60,410 nt of DNA from Hyphomicrobiales bacterium. Its GTDB lineage: Bacteria; Pseudomonadota; Alphaproteobacteria; Rhizobiales; Beijerinckiaceae. Location of the stretch: the NCBI GenBank assembly GCA_027484605.1, contig JAIXSR010000160.1, positions 1-60,410 on the forward strand. Reading direction: 5' to 3'. The notes beneath the pieces were generated by a model. It was not told the origin of the DNA, searched no databases, and saw only the letters and a list, made by a program, of their open reading frames with translations. The stretch's first letter is position 1, and each line of letters starts with the position of its first letter. Below are positions 1 to 9,466 of the stretch, piece by piece. The position numbers were made by a program, and so were the translations under genes.

Positions 1-689
1 GCGACGACCTGCCCTTCGGCATCCTTCGCGGTGAAGAAGAGGACATTCTCGCCGAGAAGATCCAGTACGGCGCGGATCTTGGTCTCGTCGATCGTCGAGG
101 CGAATTGCTTGGTGGCCACGAGTTCGCGGAAGATCCGGCCGAGTTCGACCGGATCGAGGCTGGCATTCGTCTCGAGCACAAGCGACTGTCTTTTCGAGTA
201 GTTGAGTTCCTCGCGCCAGCGGCGGACAAGACCGGCCTTCAGCTCGTCCAGGGAACGGGACATGTCGAGCACGGCGGTGAGGCTCGAGCCGGAGGCCACA
301 GGCACGCGGCGCCAGCCTGTCCGCTCGATGGCGGCCAGCGTATCCGGGCTGGCGGCGGCATCGCAGCGGAAGCGGAGATAGACGAGGTTCAGGCCCATGG
401 CCCGGCGCATCGCATCCGGAAGGCCGGCCCAGAGGGCGGGATCACCGATCGGCCCGCCGACACAGGCGAGGATCGCCACTTTCCAGAAACGGGCCTTCAC
501 GATGCAGATCGCCATGGCGCGCGGCTCGCCCTGCCCGTCGAGGAAGACGCAGTAATAGGGCTTGTTGCCGATGAGCCTGTAATATTGCCCGACAGCATAG
601 GACTGGAACGGGCTGGCTGCGGGAATCCGGCTGGCCCAAACGTCCCACGAAGCGGCAGCGTCGTCGTCGTGCAGGACTGTCCAGGCCAT
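1..689 (-). CDS. FemAB/GNAT-like acyltransferase family protein (partial, C-terminus off window)
   Basis: An open frame runs from an ATG at 689 leftwards to the window edge without a stop, giving about 229 residues. The N-terminus begins MAWTVLHDDD. Around residues 150-175 the pattern of Leu/Lys followed by RRWREELNYSKR resembles the KW(R)xxLxxA segment of FemA/FemB-like and related GNAT-fold proteins, which move an aminoacyl or acyl group onto peptidoglycan or other acceptors. The family call rests on this pattern and the overall fold-like hydrophobic spacing, so the substrate is unknown. The other frames here give only Arg/Pro-rich shadow peptides. It is separated by an AT-rich spacer from the gene upstream and may be a single-gene unit. 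Confidence 0.6.
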   Translation of the reverse strand, partial: MAWTVLHDDDAAASWDVWASRIPAASPFQSYAVGQYYRLIGNKPYYCVFLDGQGEPRAMAICIVKARFWKVAILACVGGPIGDPALWAGLPDAMRRAMGLNLVYLRFRCDAAASPDTLAAIERTGWRRVPVASGSSLTAVLDMSRSLDELKAGLVRRWREELNYSKRQSLVLETNASLDPVELGRIFRELVATKQFASTIDETKIRAVLDLLGENVLFFTAKDAEGQVV

Positions 690-1030
690 GGTTCGAACTC
701 CCTCAACGCGCCTCAAAGGACGGGCCGCCTTGCCCCGGCGCCCCGCAAGACCACCTCGTGATCGGGCAGCCTATTATTGATGATTTCTCATATATAAACA
801 TCGACCGAAAGCATAGATCAGTCTTGCCGATTCCAGCCACGATCGGCAGCGTATTTCGGATTATTGTTAACATCCGATATGACCAATTATGCTTGGTTCA
901 CGCAAAGAAATCAGAAAATGTTATTCTCCGGATAATCAATAAAACATCTCGCACCAGAAGATATTCGTTGTGACAGTCAACCGGGCTGGCAGCAGCCCGC
1001 GCGCGTCGGGCTGACGGCCCGGCCGGCGGG
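690..1030. other. AT-rich intergenic spacer, 341 bp
   Basis: No convincing gene. The stretch from about 770 to 965 is much richer in A+T than the rest of the window and holds related short motifs in both orientations (GGATTATTG near 857 and GGATAATCAAT near 931). It probably carries the promoter of the FemAB-like gene on the minus strand, but I cannot place a clear -35/-10 pair. Confidence 0.6.
982..999 (-). terminator. weak hairpin after the NHL-propeller gene
   Basis: A 7-bp GC stem (CGGGCTG/CAGCCCG) with a 4-nt loop lies about 30 nt downstream of the minus-strand stop at 1031. Only a poor T-rich tail follows, so the terminator function is doubtful. Confidence 0.3.
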
Positions 1031-1894
1031 CTATCCCGCGATGAGCCGCGTGATCCGGCTCGGATTGGCCTCGGCCAGCAGAAGCGAGCCATCCGCCTGC
1101 CCATAGATCCCATGGGCGCCGTTGAGCATGGGCCGCGCGCGGCCGATGCGTCGTCCATCCGGGCCGAGACAGGTCAGGCTCGGTGTCTCATCCGTGACAT
1201 AGAGGCGCCCCATGGCATCGCCCCAAATCGCGACGGGACGCCGGAACCCGCCCCATTCGGCGAGGAAGGCTCCTGCCGGATCGAAAACCTGCAAGCGGTG
1301 ATTGCAGCGATCCGCGACCACCACCCGCCCGTCCGGCAGGCACCAGAGGGCGTGGGGCTCGGCGAATTGGCCCGGCCCCGTGCCGAAACCACCCCAGGTG
1401 GCGAGATGCCGGCCATCCGGTGCGAAGCGATGGACATGCCAGCCGGCATAGCCATCCGAGACATAGAATTCGCCCGATGGCGCCACGGCGATATCGGTGG
1501 GATGGTTGAACGGCCGGTGCGGGACGCCGCGGGTCCCGATCCCGCCCAGCCTCGCGCCGTCGGCAGAGAAGATGACGATCTCGTGCATGTCGCGGTCGAC
1601 GACGAGGATGCGGCCGTCGGGATGGGCCGTCAGGCAATGGCTGTCGGCGATTTCCTGACCGCCGAAAGCCCCGAGAAAGGCCCCGTCCGGCGCGAGGATG
1701 ATGACGCGCGGATCATCCGGATCGACCAGCGGATCGTGGCGCAGCAACACGTAGATCCGGCCATCGGGCGCGACCGTCACATCGGAGACCTTGCCGCTAT
1801 TGGCCGGCCAGGCGCCGAAGGGGCGCGTGACCGTGTAGTGACGCTCGCCCAGAGCCACGGCCAGCCGGTGGAGAGGCGGGGAGTTCCGCGTCAT
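1031..1894 (-). CDS. NHL-repeat beta-propeller protein
   Basis: 287 residues, matching a single six-bladed NHL propeller. The blade signature is repeated: PDGRIYVL (about 43-50), HPDGRILVVDRD (about 90), HPTDIAVAPSGEFYVSDGYAG (about 130-150), CLPDGRVVVADRCNHRLQVF (about 185-205). NHL propellers are binding scaffolds, and some related proteins are lyases or lactonases. No signal peptide is apparent, so it is probably cytoplasmic. It is the last gene of the unit that starts with the polyamine-type transporter, 3 nt after the stop of the deacetylase gene. Function in the pathway is unknown; a sugar- or lactone-hydrolysing role is possible but not shown. Confidence 0.75.
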   Translation of the reverse strand: MTRNSPPLHRLAVALGERHYTVTRPFGAWPANSGKVSDVTVAPDGRIYVLLRHDPLVDPDDPRVIILAPDGAFLGAFGGQEIADSHCLTAHPDGRILVVDRDMHEIVIFSADGARLGGIGTRGVPHRPFNHPTDIAVAPSGEFYVSDGYAGWHVHRFAPDGRHLATWGGFGTGPGQFAEPHALWCLPDGRVVVADRCNHRLQVFDPAGAFLAEWGGFRRPVAIWGDAMGRLYVTDETPSLTCLGPDGRRIGRARPMLNGAHGIYGQADGSLLLAEANPSRITRLIAG

Positions 1895-1897
1895 CGC

Positions 1898-2803
1898 TCA
1901 GGATCCGGGAAAGGGATGGGTGGCGGCCCAGTGGCGGGCAATGTCCAGCCGCCGCGTGACCCAGACGCCCTCATGGCCCTGGATGTAATCGAGGAAGCGC
2001 TCGAGCCCCGCTGCCCGCGCGGGATGGCCGATGAGCCGCATATGCAGGCCGACGGACATCATTTTCGGCTGCGTCCGGCCCTCGCGCCAGAGCATGTCGA
2101 AGGCATCCTTGTGCCATTCGAAATAGTCGTTCGAGGTGGCGAAGGCGCCGCAGAACTTGCCGTCATTGTTGGCCAGCGAATAGGGCACGACCAGATGCGG
2201 CTTGCCCGAGACCGTCTTCCAGTAGGGCAGCTCGTCATCATAGGCATCGGAATCGTAGAGGAAGCCGCCCTCCTCCATCACAAGCCGGCGCGTGTTCACG
2301 CTGGGCCCGTAGCGGCAATACCAGCCGAGCGGGCGCTCGCCGAGCGTCCGGCGGAGGGATTCGACCGCCAGGCGGATATGCTCGCGCTCTTCCTCCTCGC
2401 TCAGCAGGAAATGCTTGATCCAGCGCCAGCCATGGCAACAGCAATCGAAACCGGAGGCGCGGATCGCGGCCGCAGCCTGCGGGTTGCGCTCGATGGCCAG
2501 GGCACAGCCGAAGATCGTCATCGGCAGGCCACGCTCCTGGAACAGGCGCATCAGGCGCCAGAAGCCGACGCGGCTGCCATAGGCGAACATGCCCTCCCCC
2601 GCGAGGTCGCGGCCTGGCACGCCCTGGTTGAGGCCATGCGCCTCGGTGAGGCCGATTTCCGTGAAATCCTCGCCGTCCTGGATCGAGGGCTCGGAGCCCT
2701 CCTCGTAGTTCATCACGAAATTGATCGCGATCCGTGCGCCGCCCGGCCAGCGTGGATCGGGCGGGTTGGCGCCATAGCCGATCAGGTCGCGGTCATCCAT
2801 CAT
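1898..2803 (-). CDS. polysaccharide deacetylase (PuuE/NodB-like) family hydrolase
   Basis: 301 residues from the first of two adjacent ATGs (2803 or 2800). The frame is open far upstream, but those residues lie inside the permease gene in another phase and look like shadow sequence. NodB-fold motifs are present: NYEEGSE (about 31-37, where chitin deacetylases have TFDDG), the TIFGCALAIERNP segment (about 95-107), HGWRW (about 124-128) and a C-terminal GLHMRLIGHPAR. NYEEG is the form seen in PuuE-type allantoinases, so a cyclic amide such as allantoin or a hydantoin is a more likely substrate than a polysaccharide. It sits 8 nt downstream of the PotC-like permease gene and has a paralogue at 7005. 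Confidence 0.8.
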   Translation of the reverse strand: MMDDRDLIGYGANPPDPRWPGGARIAINFVMNYEEGSEPSIQDGEDFTEIGLTEAHGLNQGVPGRDLAGEGMFAYGSRVGFWRLMRLFQERGLPMTIFGCALAIERNPQAAAAIRASGFDCCCHGWRWIKHFLLSEEEEREHIRLAVESLRRTLGERPLGWYCRYGPSVNTRRLVMEEGGFLYDSDAYDDELPYWKTVSGKPHLVVPYSLANNDGKFCGAFATSNDYFEWHKDAFDMLWREGRTQPKMMSVGLHMRLIGHPARAAGLERFLDYIQGHEGVWVTRRLDIARHWAATHPFPGS

Positions 2804-2811
2804 CTTGCGTC

Positions 2812-3636
2812 TCACATGCTCATGCGGCGGGTCAGGTTGGTCAGGCGGTCCATCACGATCATCAGGACCAGCACGACGACGATCAGCGCGCCGGACATGG
2901 CCGCCACGCGGACATCCAGCGTTGTCTCCATCATGCCCCACATCCGGATCGGCAGCATGTTGGTCCGGGCATTCGACAGGAAGAGCGAGACCGGCACATT
3001 GTCCATCGAGGCCACGAAGGCGAGGAAGGATCCCGCCGCGATGCCCGGCGCGATGATCGGCAGGGTAATCCGCCGGAAGGTATAGAGCCGCCCGGCCCCG
3101 AGGCTGGCGGAGCTTTCGTGCAGGGCCGGATCCAGCTGGGTCAGGCTCGCCAGTGTGGTGCGGAAGATGAAGGGCGCGATCACCACGATATGCCCGGCGA
3201 TCAGCAGGTTGAGCGAGGGCCGGAAGCCGAGGATCGAGAAATACATCAGCGTGGCGAGGCCGAATGCGAGGCCCGGGAGGATCAGCGGCGAGAGGAAGCC
3301 GGCCTCCATTGCGCGGGCGGAAGGGCGGCTCACCCGGTTGAGCGCGAGGGCGGCCAAGGTGGCGAGGATCGCGGCCAGAAGGGTCGCGCTCAGCGCGACC
3401 CAGAGCGAGTTCGACAGCGCGACATGGACATGGCGCGAGCGCGCGGGGTCGAGCAAAGCCTCGTACCAGCGCAGCGAGAAGCCCGGCGGGGGGAATTTCA
3501 GCACGGTCGAGGAGGTGAAGGAGCTGAGCAGCACGATAATGACCGGCACGATCAGGATGCAGAGACCGATCACCGCCAGCGTCCCCATCACCAGCGAATA
3601 GCCCCGGTCCGTCGGCGTGTTGAGCTGGCGGGTCAT
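2812..3636 (-). CDS. ABC transporter permease, PotC-like
   Basis: 274 residues, the usual length for the second inner-membrane subunit of spermidine/putrescine-type importers. About six hydrophobic segments are visible, starting with LVMGTLAVIGLCILIVPVIIV near residue 15. The cytoplasmic EAA loop that contacts the ATPase is present as SSASLGAGRLYTFRRITLP (about 178-196). Its ATG overlaps the stop of the PotB-like gene by 4 bp (ATGA), showing translational coupling. It would form the channel with the neighbouring permease. The substrate is inferred only from family: a polyamine, an opine or another small cationic or heterocyclic compound. Confidence 0.88.
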   Translation of the reverse strand: MTRQLNTPTDRGYSLVMGTLAVIGLCILIVPVIIVLLSSFTSSTVLKFPPPGFSLRWYEALLDPARSRHVHVALSNSLWVALSATLLAAILATLAALALNRVSRPSARAMEAGFLSPLILPGLAFGLATLMYFSILGFRPSLNLLIAGHIVVIAPFIFRTTLASLTQLDPALHESSASLGAGRLYTFRRITLPIIAPGIAAGSFLAFVASMDNVPVSLFLSNARTNMLPIRMWGMMETTLDVRVAAMSGALIVVVLVLMIVMDRLTNLTRRMSM

Positions 3637-4487
3637 GCGGTGGTCCTCGCGAAACGGCCGAGCATGGCGAAGAGGCTGACGCCGGCGAGGACCGCGACAA
3701 GCAGCGAGACCGAGGCCACGGCGGCGAAGGGCCAGTTATAGACCACCATGGCCTGCTGCCAGATCAGGGTCGGGAGATAGACGAGGCGTGCACCGCCGAT
3801 CACGGTCTGCGAGATGAAGGCGGTGGTCGCGGAAGCGAAGACCAAAGTGGCGCCGGCGATCCAGCCCGGCAGCGAGAGCGGCAGGATGACCTTGCGGAAG
3901 GTCCGCCATTTCGAGCCGCCCAACGCGCGCGAGGCATCCGACAGGCTCGGATCGATCTGACGCATCACCGTGATGAGGGGCAGCAGCATCAGCGGCATCT
4001 CGATCTGCATCAGCGCGATGACGAGACCGAGTTCGGTCTGGAGCAGGTTGAGCGGCGCGCTGGTCAAGCCGAGGGCCAGAAGGGCCTGGTTGAGCACCCC
4101 TTCCCGGCTGAGGATGGCGATCCAGGCGAAGGTGCGGATCACGACCGAGGTCAGCAGCGGCAGCAGCACGATGAAGAGCAGCAGGCGCTGCAGGCCCGGA
4201 CCGCTGGCGATGAAGAGCAGCGCGATCGGATAGGCAAAGAGCGAGGTCATCGCGACGGTGACCAGCCCGAGACGGAGCGTGTCCCAGACAACGCCGCGAT
4301 AGAACGGATCGCCCCAGAACTTGGCCCAGGCGGCAAGCGAGAAGCCGCCCAGATTGTCATCCACGGAGAAGGACATCACCAGCAGGATCAGGAGAGGGGC
4401 AGCAAAGAAGGCGAGATAGGTGATGCCGAGCGGCGCCGCGAGGCGCCACTCCACACCAGCCGTTTCCCCTGTTGCTGCCCCGCTCAT
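3633..4487 (-). CDS. ABC transporter permease, PotB-like
   Basis: 284 residues with six predicted membrane segments. An EAA loop is visible as DASRALGGSKWRTFRKVILPLSLPG (split: DASRALGG, then KVILPLSLPG; about 180-205). This is the first permease of the importer, located 12 nt after the binding-protein gene and overlapping the next permease by 4 bp. The order ATPase, binding protein, PotB, PotC is normal for this class. Substrate is not determinable from sequence. Confidence 0.88.
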   Translation of the reverse strand: MSGAATGETAGVEWRLAAPLGITYLAFFAAPLLILLVMSFSVDDNLGGFSLAAWAKFWGDPFYRGVVWDTLRLGLVTVAMTSLFAYPIALLFIASGPGLQRLLLFIVLLPLLTSVVIRTFAWIAILSREGVLNQALLALGLTSAPLNLLQTELGLVIALMQIEMPLMLLPLITVMRQIDPSLSDASRALGGSKWRTFRKVILPLSLPGWIAGATLVFASATTAFISQTVIGGARLVYLPTLIWQQAMVVYNWPFAAVASVSLLVAVLAGVSLFAMLGRFARTTA

Positions 4488-4499
4488 GTTCCGGCCACC

Positions 4500-5528
4500 T
4501 TACTTGGTGATTTCCTTGTTGAAGCGCTCGATCCATGCCGCGCGCTGCGGATTGATCACGTTCCAGTCATGCGTGACCATCTTCGCGACCTCGTCGAGCG
4601 ACTTGACGTCGAGATTGTCGGAGAGCTTCACGTCCTTGTTGACGGGGATCATGTTGTAGGGCGAGAGCTGCAGCTTGGACTGCGCATCGGCCGCAATCAC
4701 CGTGTCGATATACTTGTGCGCGGCATCGCGGTTCTCGGAACCCTTCACGATATGCAGGGTGGTCGAGAAGGTGATCGCCCCGCTTTCCGGCGCGATGAAG
4801 GCGATGTCGACGCCCTTGGCCTTCAGCGTCGCGGCATTGTTGGTGTTGGTATACATGATGTCGATCTGCCCCTGCTGGAACAGGCCCGGCAGCGCGGCCG
4901 GGGTCGACACGGCGGCAACTTTCGGCAGCACTTCCTTCAGCTTCCGGAAGATCGGCTCGATATCGGTAGCCGAACCGCCGAAGGCTTTGGCCATCTCGAC
5001 CAGCGACACCGTCCCGAAGGTGGTCTGGAAGCCGGTCAGGCCCAGGCGCTCGACATAGGGCGATTCGAACAGCTGCGCCCAGGTCTTGGGCGGGTTCAGC
5101 ACCTTCTTCGGATTGTAGCAGATGCCGACAACCTGCACATTCACCGTCACGGCATCCGGCGCGATCATGCCGGCCGGAAGCTTCGAGGCATTGGTGAGCT
5201 TGGAGGCATCGATCGGATCGAACAGGCCGGCCTGGCGGGCCGCGGCCGAGGGGCCGGGATCCAGCACGAAGCAATCGAAGGGCGGCACGCCACGGGCGGC
5301 ACGGACCTTGGTGACCTGGTCGACGGCCCAGAGCGTGTCGAAGGCGACATCGATGCCGTGCTTGGCCTTGAGCTGCGGTGCGACGATGGCGCGATAGGCT
5401 TCATCCCAGGTGCCGGGATAGATCGCGGCGTTGAGCGATGTCGAGGCGCGCGCGGGCAAAGGCAGGGCGGCGGCGGCGCCGAGGGCGGCGACACCCTTCA
5501 GCGCGGAACGGCGGGTCAGATCGGTCAT
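4500..5528 (-). CDS. extracellular solute-binding protein, spermidine/putrescine type
   Basis: 342 residues from ATG 5528, preceded by AAGGAG at good spacing, so the further upstream ATG at 5615 is rejected. The N-terminus MTDLTRRSALKG followed by an Ala/Leu-rich stretch and PARA is a twin-arginine (Tat) signal with a cleavage site near residue 29. The mature protein shows the class pattern YPGTWDEAYR, AVDQVTKVRA, PYVERLGL, QGQIDIMY and IPVNKD. It delivers a small solute to the PotB/PotC-like channel. Tat export is common for this class in alphaproteobacteria. The ligand may be the nitrogenous compound handled by the neighbouring deacetylases and amidohydrolase; this is inference from context. 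Confidence 0.88.
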   Translation of the reverse strand: MTDLTRRSALKGVAALGAAAALPLPARASTSLNAAIYPGTWDEAYRAIVAPQLKAKHGIDVAFDTLWAVDQVTKVRAARGVPPFDCFVLDPGPSAAARQAGLFDPIDASKLTNASKLPAGMIAPDAVTVNVQVVGICYNPKKVLNPPKTWAQLFESPYVERLGLTGFQTTFGTVSLVEMAKAFGGSATDIEPIFRKLKEVLPKVAAVSTPAALPGLFQQGQIDIMYTNTNNAATLKAKGVDIAFIAPESGAITFSTTLHIVKGSENRDAAHKYIDTVIAADAQSKLQLSPYNMIPVNKDVKLSDNLDVKSLDEVAKMVTHDWNVINPQRAAWIERFNKEITK

Positions 5529-5560
5529 GTCGGCTTCTCCTTGTGACGACAGGCGCCGCC

Positions 5561-6787
5561 TCATGCGGCGGGTTGGGGAAAGAGGACGGGCCTCGCATGG
5601 GGGGCCAGGGCACAATGCGTGGCGGCCATGGGGCTGGCGGGTTCACCCGGCCGGCGGGAGGCGGCGACCTTGAAGGCCTCGCCGGCGCTGGTCTCGACAT
5701 CGTGGATCAGCTCACCGCCGATCGGCAGGCTCAGCTTGAGCGTGACGGGGATGGATTCGGGCGTGGCGCCGTCGGTCAGGGCCATCTGTTCCGGGCGAAT
5801 GGTGGCGACCACCCGGTCCCCCGGCGCGAAGGGCTTGCCGCTGGCGATGCGCCAGAGCGCCCCGCTGGCGAGCCGCACCGCATAGACACCCGCCTCGACG
5901 CCCTCGACGACGCCGGAAAACCGGTTCGAGGAGCCGATGAAGTCATTGACGAACAGGGTTTCCGGCCGATCGTAGATGTCGACCGGCGAGCCAAGCTGCT
6001 CGATCCGCCCCTTGCTCATCACCGCGATCCGGTCGGCGATCGACATCGCCTCGTCCTGGTCATGCGTCACGAGGATGGCCGTCAGGCCGAATTGCCGCTG
6101 CAGGCGCTTGATCTCGATCTGCATGTCGAGGCGGAGATTCTTGTCGAGCGCGGCGAAGGGCTCGTCGAGCAGCAGGATCCGCGGCCGGACCGCCAGCGCC
6201 CGCGCCAGCGCGACGCGCTGCTGCTGGCCACCCGAGAGCTGGCGCGGCTTGCGATCGGCGAAGCCCTCCATGCGGACCGTGGCGAGCATCTCGCTGACGC
6301 GCTCGCGGCAGGTGGCCTTGCTCTCGCCGCGCGCCTCCAGGCCGTAGGCGATGTTCTCCGCCACGGTCATGTGCGGGAACAGCGCATAGCTCTGGAAGAC
6401 GATCCCCACTTCCCGCCGGTTGGGCGGCAGGGAATCGACGATGCGGTCGGCGATGACGACGCGCCCGGAGGTCTGGTTGATGAATCCGGCCACGATCCGC
6501 AGCAGCGTCGATTTCCCGCAACCCGAGGGGCCCAGCAAGGCGATCAGCTCGCCGGCCTTGACCTCGAGGGTGACCTGATCGACCGCCAGCGACTCTCCAT
6601 AACTGTGCGAGATGGCGTCCAGCGTGAGGGGCTGGCTCTGGATCTCCGAGGCGGTGACGAGGTCTGGGGAGGGCACGCGAATTATCCCGGGCAACACGGC
6701 TTTGACAGGCGGACACGCAACGCTCGTGCCATCGGTCCGGGGCCGGCAGCCGGGAAATCTGCCGAGAATTCCGGCATTGTAGTGCAT
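5561..6787 (-). CDS. ABC transporter ATP-binding protein, PotA-like
   Basis: Up to 408 residues. Walker [10 protein letters not shown] (about 86-94), signature LSGGQQQR (about 186), Walker B ILLLDEP, the D-loop and a switch His in VTHDQDEAM are all intact, followed by a TOBE-type regulatory region. The start is uncertain. ATG 6787 gives about 45 extra residues with no homologous look; an in-frame GTG at 6676 or the GTG/TTG pair near 6697/6694 would put the start close to the conserved [11 protein letters not shown] region. It is the first gene of the importer operon, divergent from the second deacetylase gene. The protein powers import through the downstream permeases. Confidence 0.9.
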   Translation of the reverse strand: MHYNAGILGRFPGCRPRTDGTSVACPPVKAVLPGIIRVPSPDLVTASEIQSQPLTLDAISHSYGESLAVDQVTLEVKAGELIALLGPSGCGKSTLLRIVAGFINQTSGRVVIADRIVDSLPPNRREVGIVFQSYALFPHMTVAENIAYGLEARGESKATCRERVSEMLATVRMEGFADRKPRQLSGGQQQRVALARALAVRPRILLLDEPFAALDKNLRLDMQIEIKRLQRQFGLTAILVTHDQDEAMSIADRIAVMSKGRIEQLGSPVDIYDRPETLFVNDFIGSSNRFSGVVEGVEAGVYAVRLASGALWRIASGKPFAPGDRVVATIRPEQMALTDGATPESIPVTLKLSLPIGGELIHDVETSAGEAFKVAASRRPGEPASPMAATHCALAPHARPVLFPQPAA

Positions 6788-7004
6788 TATTTATACAAAG
6801 ATTTCAGAATTGATGAAAAAACAGGCAGAATGGCCGGCGATCAGCCGGGAGCGCGCGGCATTGGCCTTGCAGGCCGCGCCATCATTGCCCCTGTGGATGG
6901 ATGCGCAGCCAAGCTCGTGCCGGAAGCAGGGCCGTGCCACCCTGTTGCCTGCCGTCATGAGGAGCCTTCACGCCGATGCCGCCTGCCCTGCCCGAGGCCC
7001 GCCC

Positions 7005-7901
7005 ATGACGATCGACCTGACCGGCTATGGCGGAGCGTGGCCGGATTTCCGGTGGCCGAACGGGGCCCGGCTCGCGGTTTCCGTCGTCGTGAATTTCGAG
7101 GAAGGCGCGGAGATGCAGGTCGGCTATGGCGACCCGGCCAGCGAGCGCATGGGCGAGGTGATCAGCGTGGTCGAGCCGGGCCGGCGCGATCGCGGCCAGG
7201 AGCAGATCTTCGCCTATGGCATGCGGGCCGGCCTCTGGCGCATGCTCGATGCGCTGGACCGGCACCGGCTGCCTGCGACCTTCTTCTTCTGCGGGCAGGC
7301 GGTCGAACGCTCGCCGCTTCTGGCAGCCGAGGCCACGCGCCGTGGCCATGAACCCGCCCTGCATGGCTGGCGCTGGCGCCCCCATGCCGATTATGCGAAC
7401 CGCGAGGACGAGGCGCGCGATCTCGACCGCTCCATCGCGGTGATCGAGGCCGCCTGCGGCACCCGGCCGACCGGGTTTTTCTGCCGCGGCGCCGAGAGCG
7501 ACTGGACGCGGAGCCTGCTGCGCGCGCGCGGCTTCGCCTATGCCTCGAATGCTTTCGACGATGACCTGCCCTATTGGGACCGCGAGGGCGGCACGCCCCT
7601 CCTCGTGCTGCCCTACGCGCTCGACACCAACGACATGAAGTTCTTCCATCCCAACGGGTTCGTCCGTGCCGGGGAGATGGTCGACTATGTTTCCGATGCG
7701 CTGGAAGTCCTGCTCTCTGAAGCCGATCAGGGCCGGCCGCGGCTGCTTAACATCGGCTATCACCTCCGCATCTGCGGGCGCCCGGCGCGCTTCCCCGCTT
7801 TCGAGCAGGTGCTGGCCCGGCTGGCCGCCCTGGGTGACCGGGTCTATGTCGGCCGGCGCGATGCCATCGCCCGGGCCTTCGCCGCCGCCTGCCCGCCATG
7901 A
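7005..7901 (+). CDS. polysaccharide deacetylase (PuuE/NodB-like) family hydrolase, second copy
   Basis: 298 residues from ATG 7005 (an in-frame ATG at 6810 adds 65 residues without family character). Motifs parallel those of the copy at 1898-2803: DFRWPNGARLAVSVVVNFEEGAE near the N-terminus (NFEEG at about 29-33), TFFFCGQAVERSP (about 85-97), HGWRW (about 114-118), DDDLPYWD, and GYHLRICGRPAR near the C-terminus. The NFEEG motif suggests a PuuE-like cyclic-amide hydrolase rather than a sugar deacetylase. Its stop overlaps the start of the amidohydrolase gene (ATGA at 7898), so the two are co-translated. Divergence from the other copy suggests different substrates rather than recent duplication. 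Confidence 0.8.
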   Translation: MTIDLTGYGGAWPDFRWPNGARLAVSVVVNFEEGAEMQVGYGDPASERMGEVISVVEPGRRDRGQEQIFAYGMRAGLWRMLDALDRHRLPATFFFCGQAVERSPLLAAEATRRGHEPALHGWRWRPHADYANREDEARDLDRSIAVIEAACGTRPTGFFCRGAESDWTRSLLRARGFAYASNAFDDDLPYWDREGGTPLLVLPYALDTNDMKFFHPNGFVRAGEMVDYVSDALEVLLSEADQGRPRLLNIGYHLRICGRPARFPAFEQVLARLAALGDRVYVGRRDAIARAFAAACPP

Positions 7902-9466
7902 TGACCGCCCGCGAGGATCGACCGATGAAGCCCGAAACCGTTCTCGTGGCCGGCGACCGGATCATCGAAGGTTTTGCGCCGGATGGCGCGCCGCAGATCC
8001 ATGAAGAAGCGGTGCTCGTGGTCGAGGCCGGGCGCGTGGCAGCGATCGGCCCGGCGGCTTCGATGCGGCAACGCCATCCCGGCGCCCGCGAGATCGGCGG
8101 CTGCGGCAAGGTCATCATGCCCGGCCTGATCAATGCGCATCATCATGTCGGGCTGACGCCGTTCCAGCTCGGCTCGCCCGATCACCCGCTGGAATTGTGG
8201 TTCGCCTCGCGCCTCGCGCTGCGTGATGTGGACCTGCGGCTCGACACGCTGTTCTCGGCCTTCGAGATGATCGCCAGCGGTATCACTACGGTGCAGCACC
8301 TGCATTCGCGGGCGCCGGGCGATGCGCAGGCCGTGCTGCGCGCGGCGCGCAAGGTCATCGGCGCCTATCGCGAGATCGGCATGCGCGCCTCCTATTCGAT
8401 GGCCCTGCGCGACCAGAACCGGCTCGTCTACCAGGATGACCGGCTCTTCACCGAAAGTGTACCGGAGGCCCTGCGCCCGGCCCTGCGCGCCTATTTCGAG
8501 CGTTTCACCCTGCCGCTGCCGGAGCAGGTGGCTTTGTTCGAGGCGTTGCATGCCGAACTGGCCGAAGAAAGCCGGATCCGCCTGCAGGTTGCCCCGGCGA
8601 ACCTGCACTGGCTGTCGGACGAGGCGCTGGTGCTGGCGGCGGAACTTTCCGCACGGCATGGCCTGCCGGTGCATATGCACCTGCTGGAGACGCCCTATCA
8701 GCGGGAATATGCGCGGCGGCGGACGGGCGGGTCGGCGGTGGCGCATCTCCAGCGCTTCGACCTGCTGAATGACCGGCTGACGCTCGGGCATGGCGTCTGG
8801 ATGAGCGAGGCCGAGATCGATCTCTGCGCGGCGCATGGCGTCCGGATCTGCCACAATTGCTCGTCGAATTTCCGGCTCAAGAGCGGCATCGCGCCGGTGA
8901 ACCGTTTCCTCGCGAAGGGCATCCCGGTCTGCGTCGGAATCGACGAGGCGGGCATCAACGACGACCGCGACATGCTGCAGGAAATGCGCCTCGTTTTGCG
9001 CGCCCATCGCGAGCCCGGCATCGATGCGCCGCATCCTTCCGCAGCGGATGTGTTCCGGATGGCGACCGAACATGGTGCGGCGACGACGCCGTTCGGGATG
9101 CGGATCGGTTCGCTCCGGCCGGGATCGGAGGCGGATCTCGTGATCCTCGACCATGAGCGCATCACCCGGCCGTACCAGCATGCCGGGACGCCTCTGGTCG
9201 ACGTGCTCGTCCATCGCGCGAAGGCGGAGGCGATCGAGGCCGTGATGGTCGCCGGCGAGGTGATCTATGCCGGAGGGCGTTTCCTCCGGGTGGATCGCGC
9301 GGAGATCCACGAGGCGATCCGCGAGAGCCTTGCGGCGCCGCTGACGCCGGCCGAGATCGACCGGCGCCACCTCGCCGAGGCGGTCTTCCCGCATGTGAAG
9401 GCTTTCTATGACCGCTGGCTGCCCGAAACGCCGGACGCACCGCATACGCATTACAATGCGCGGTGA
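7898..9466 (+). CDS. amidohydrolase, ATZ/TRZ / cytosine-deaminase-like
   Basis: 522 residues with start overlapping the upstream stop; an internal ATG at 7925 (MKPETV) is an alternative. The amidohydrolase superfamily metal motif is seen in PGLINAHHHVG (about 75-85), with further ligands in VHMHLLETP (about 257), LGHGVWMSE (about 294) and GIDEAGINDDRDML (about 346). The C-terminal GSEADLVILDH is the usual closing beta-sandwich segment. These enzymes deaminate or dechlorinate nucleobase and triazine rings or open cyclic amides. With two PuuE-like enzymes and an HIUase-like protein alongside, a role in N-heterocycle breakdown is likely. The exact ring is unknown. Confidence 0.85.
   Translation: MMTAREDRPMKPETVLVAGDRIIEGFAPDGAPQIHEEAVLVVEAGRVAAIGPAASMRQRHPGAREIGGCGKVIMPGLINAHHHVGLTPFQLGSPDHPLELWFASRLALRDVDLRLDTLFSAFEMIASGITTVQHLHSRAPGDAQAVLRAARKVIGAYREIGMRASYSMALRDQNRLVYQDDRLFTESVPEALRPALRAYFERFTLPLPEQVALFEALHAELAEESRIRLQVAPANLHWLSDEALVLAAELSARHGLPVHMHLLETPYQREYARRRTGGSAVAHLQRFDLLNDRLTLGHGVWMSEAEIDLCAAHGVRICHNCSSNFRLKSGIAPVNRFLAKGIPVCVGIDEAGINDDRDMLQEMRLVLRAHREPGIDAPHPSAADVFRMATEHGAATTPFGMRIGSLRPGSEADLVILDHERITRPYQHAGTPLVDVLVHRAKAEAIEAVMVAGEVIYAGGRFLRVDRAEIHEAIRESLAAPLTPAEIDRRHLAEAVFPHVKAFYDRWLPETPDAPHTHYNAR

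Noticed and set aside
1112-3085. Long plus-strand reading frame (657 residues) opposite the NHL and deacetylase genes
   Set aside because: Arg/Glu/Ala/His-rich product with no domain; it is the antisense shadow of GC-rich coding sequence.
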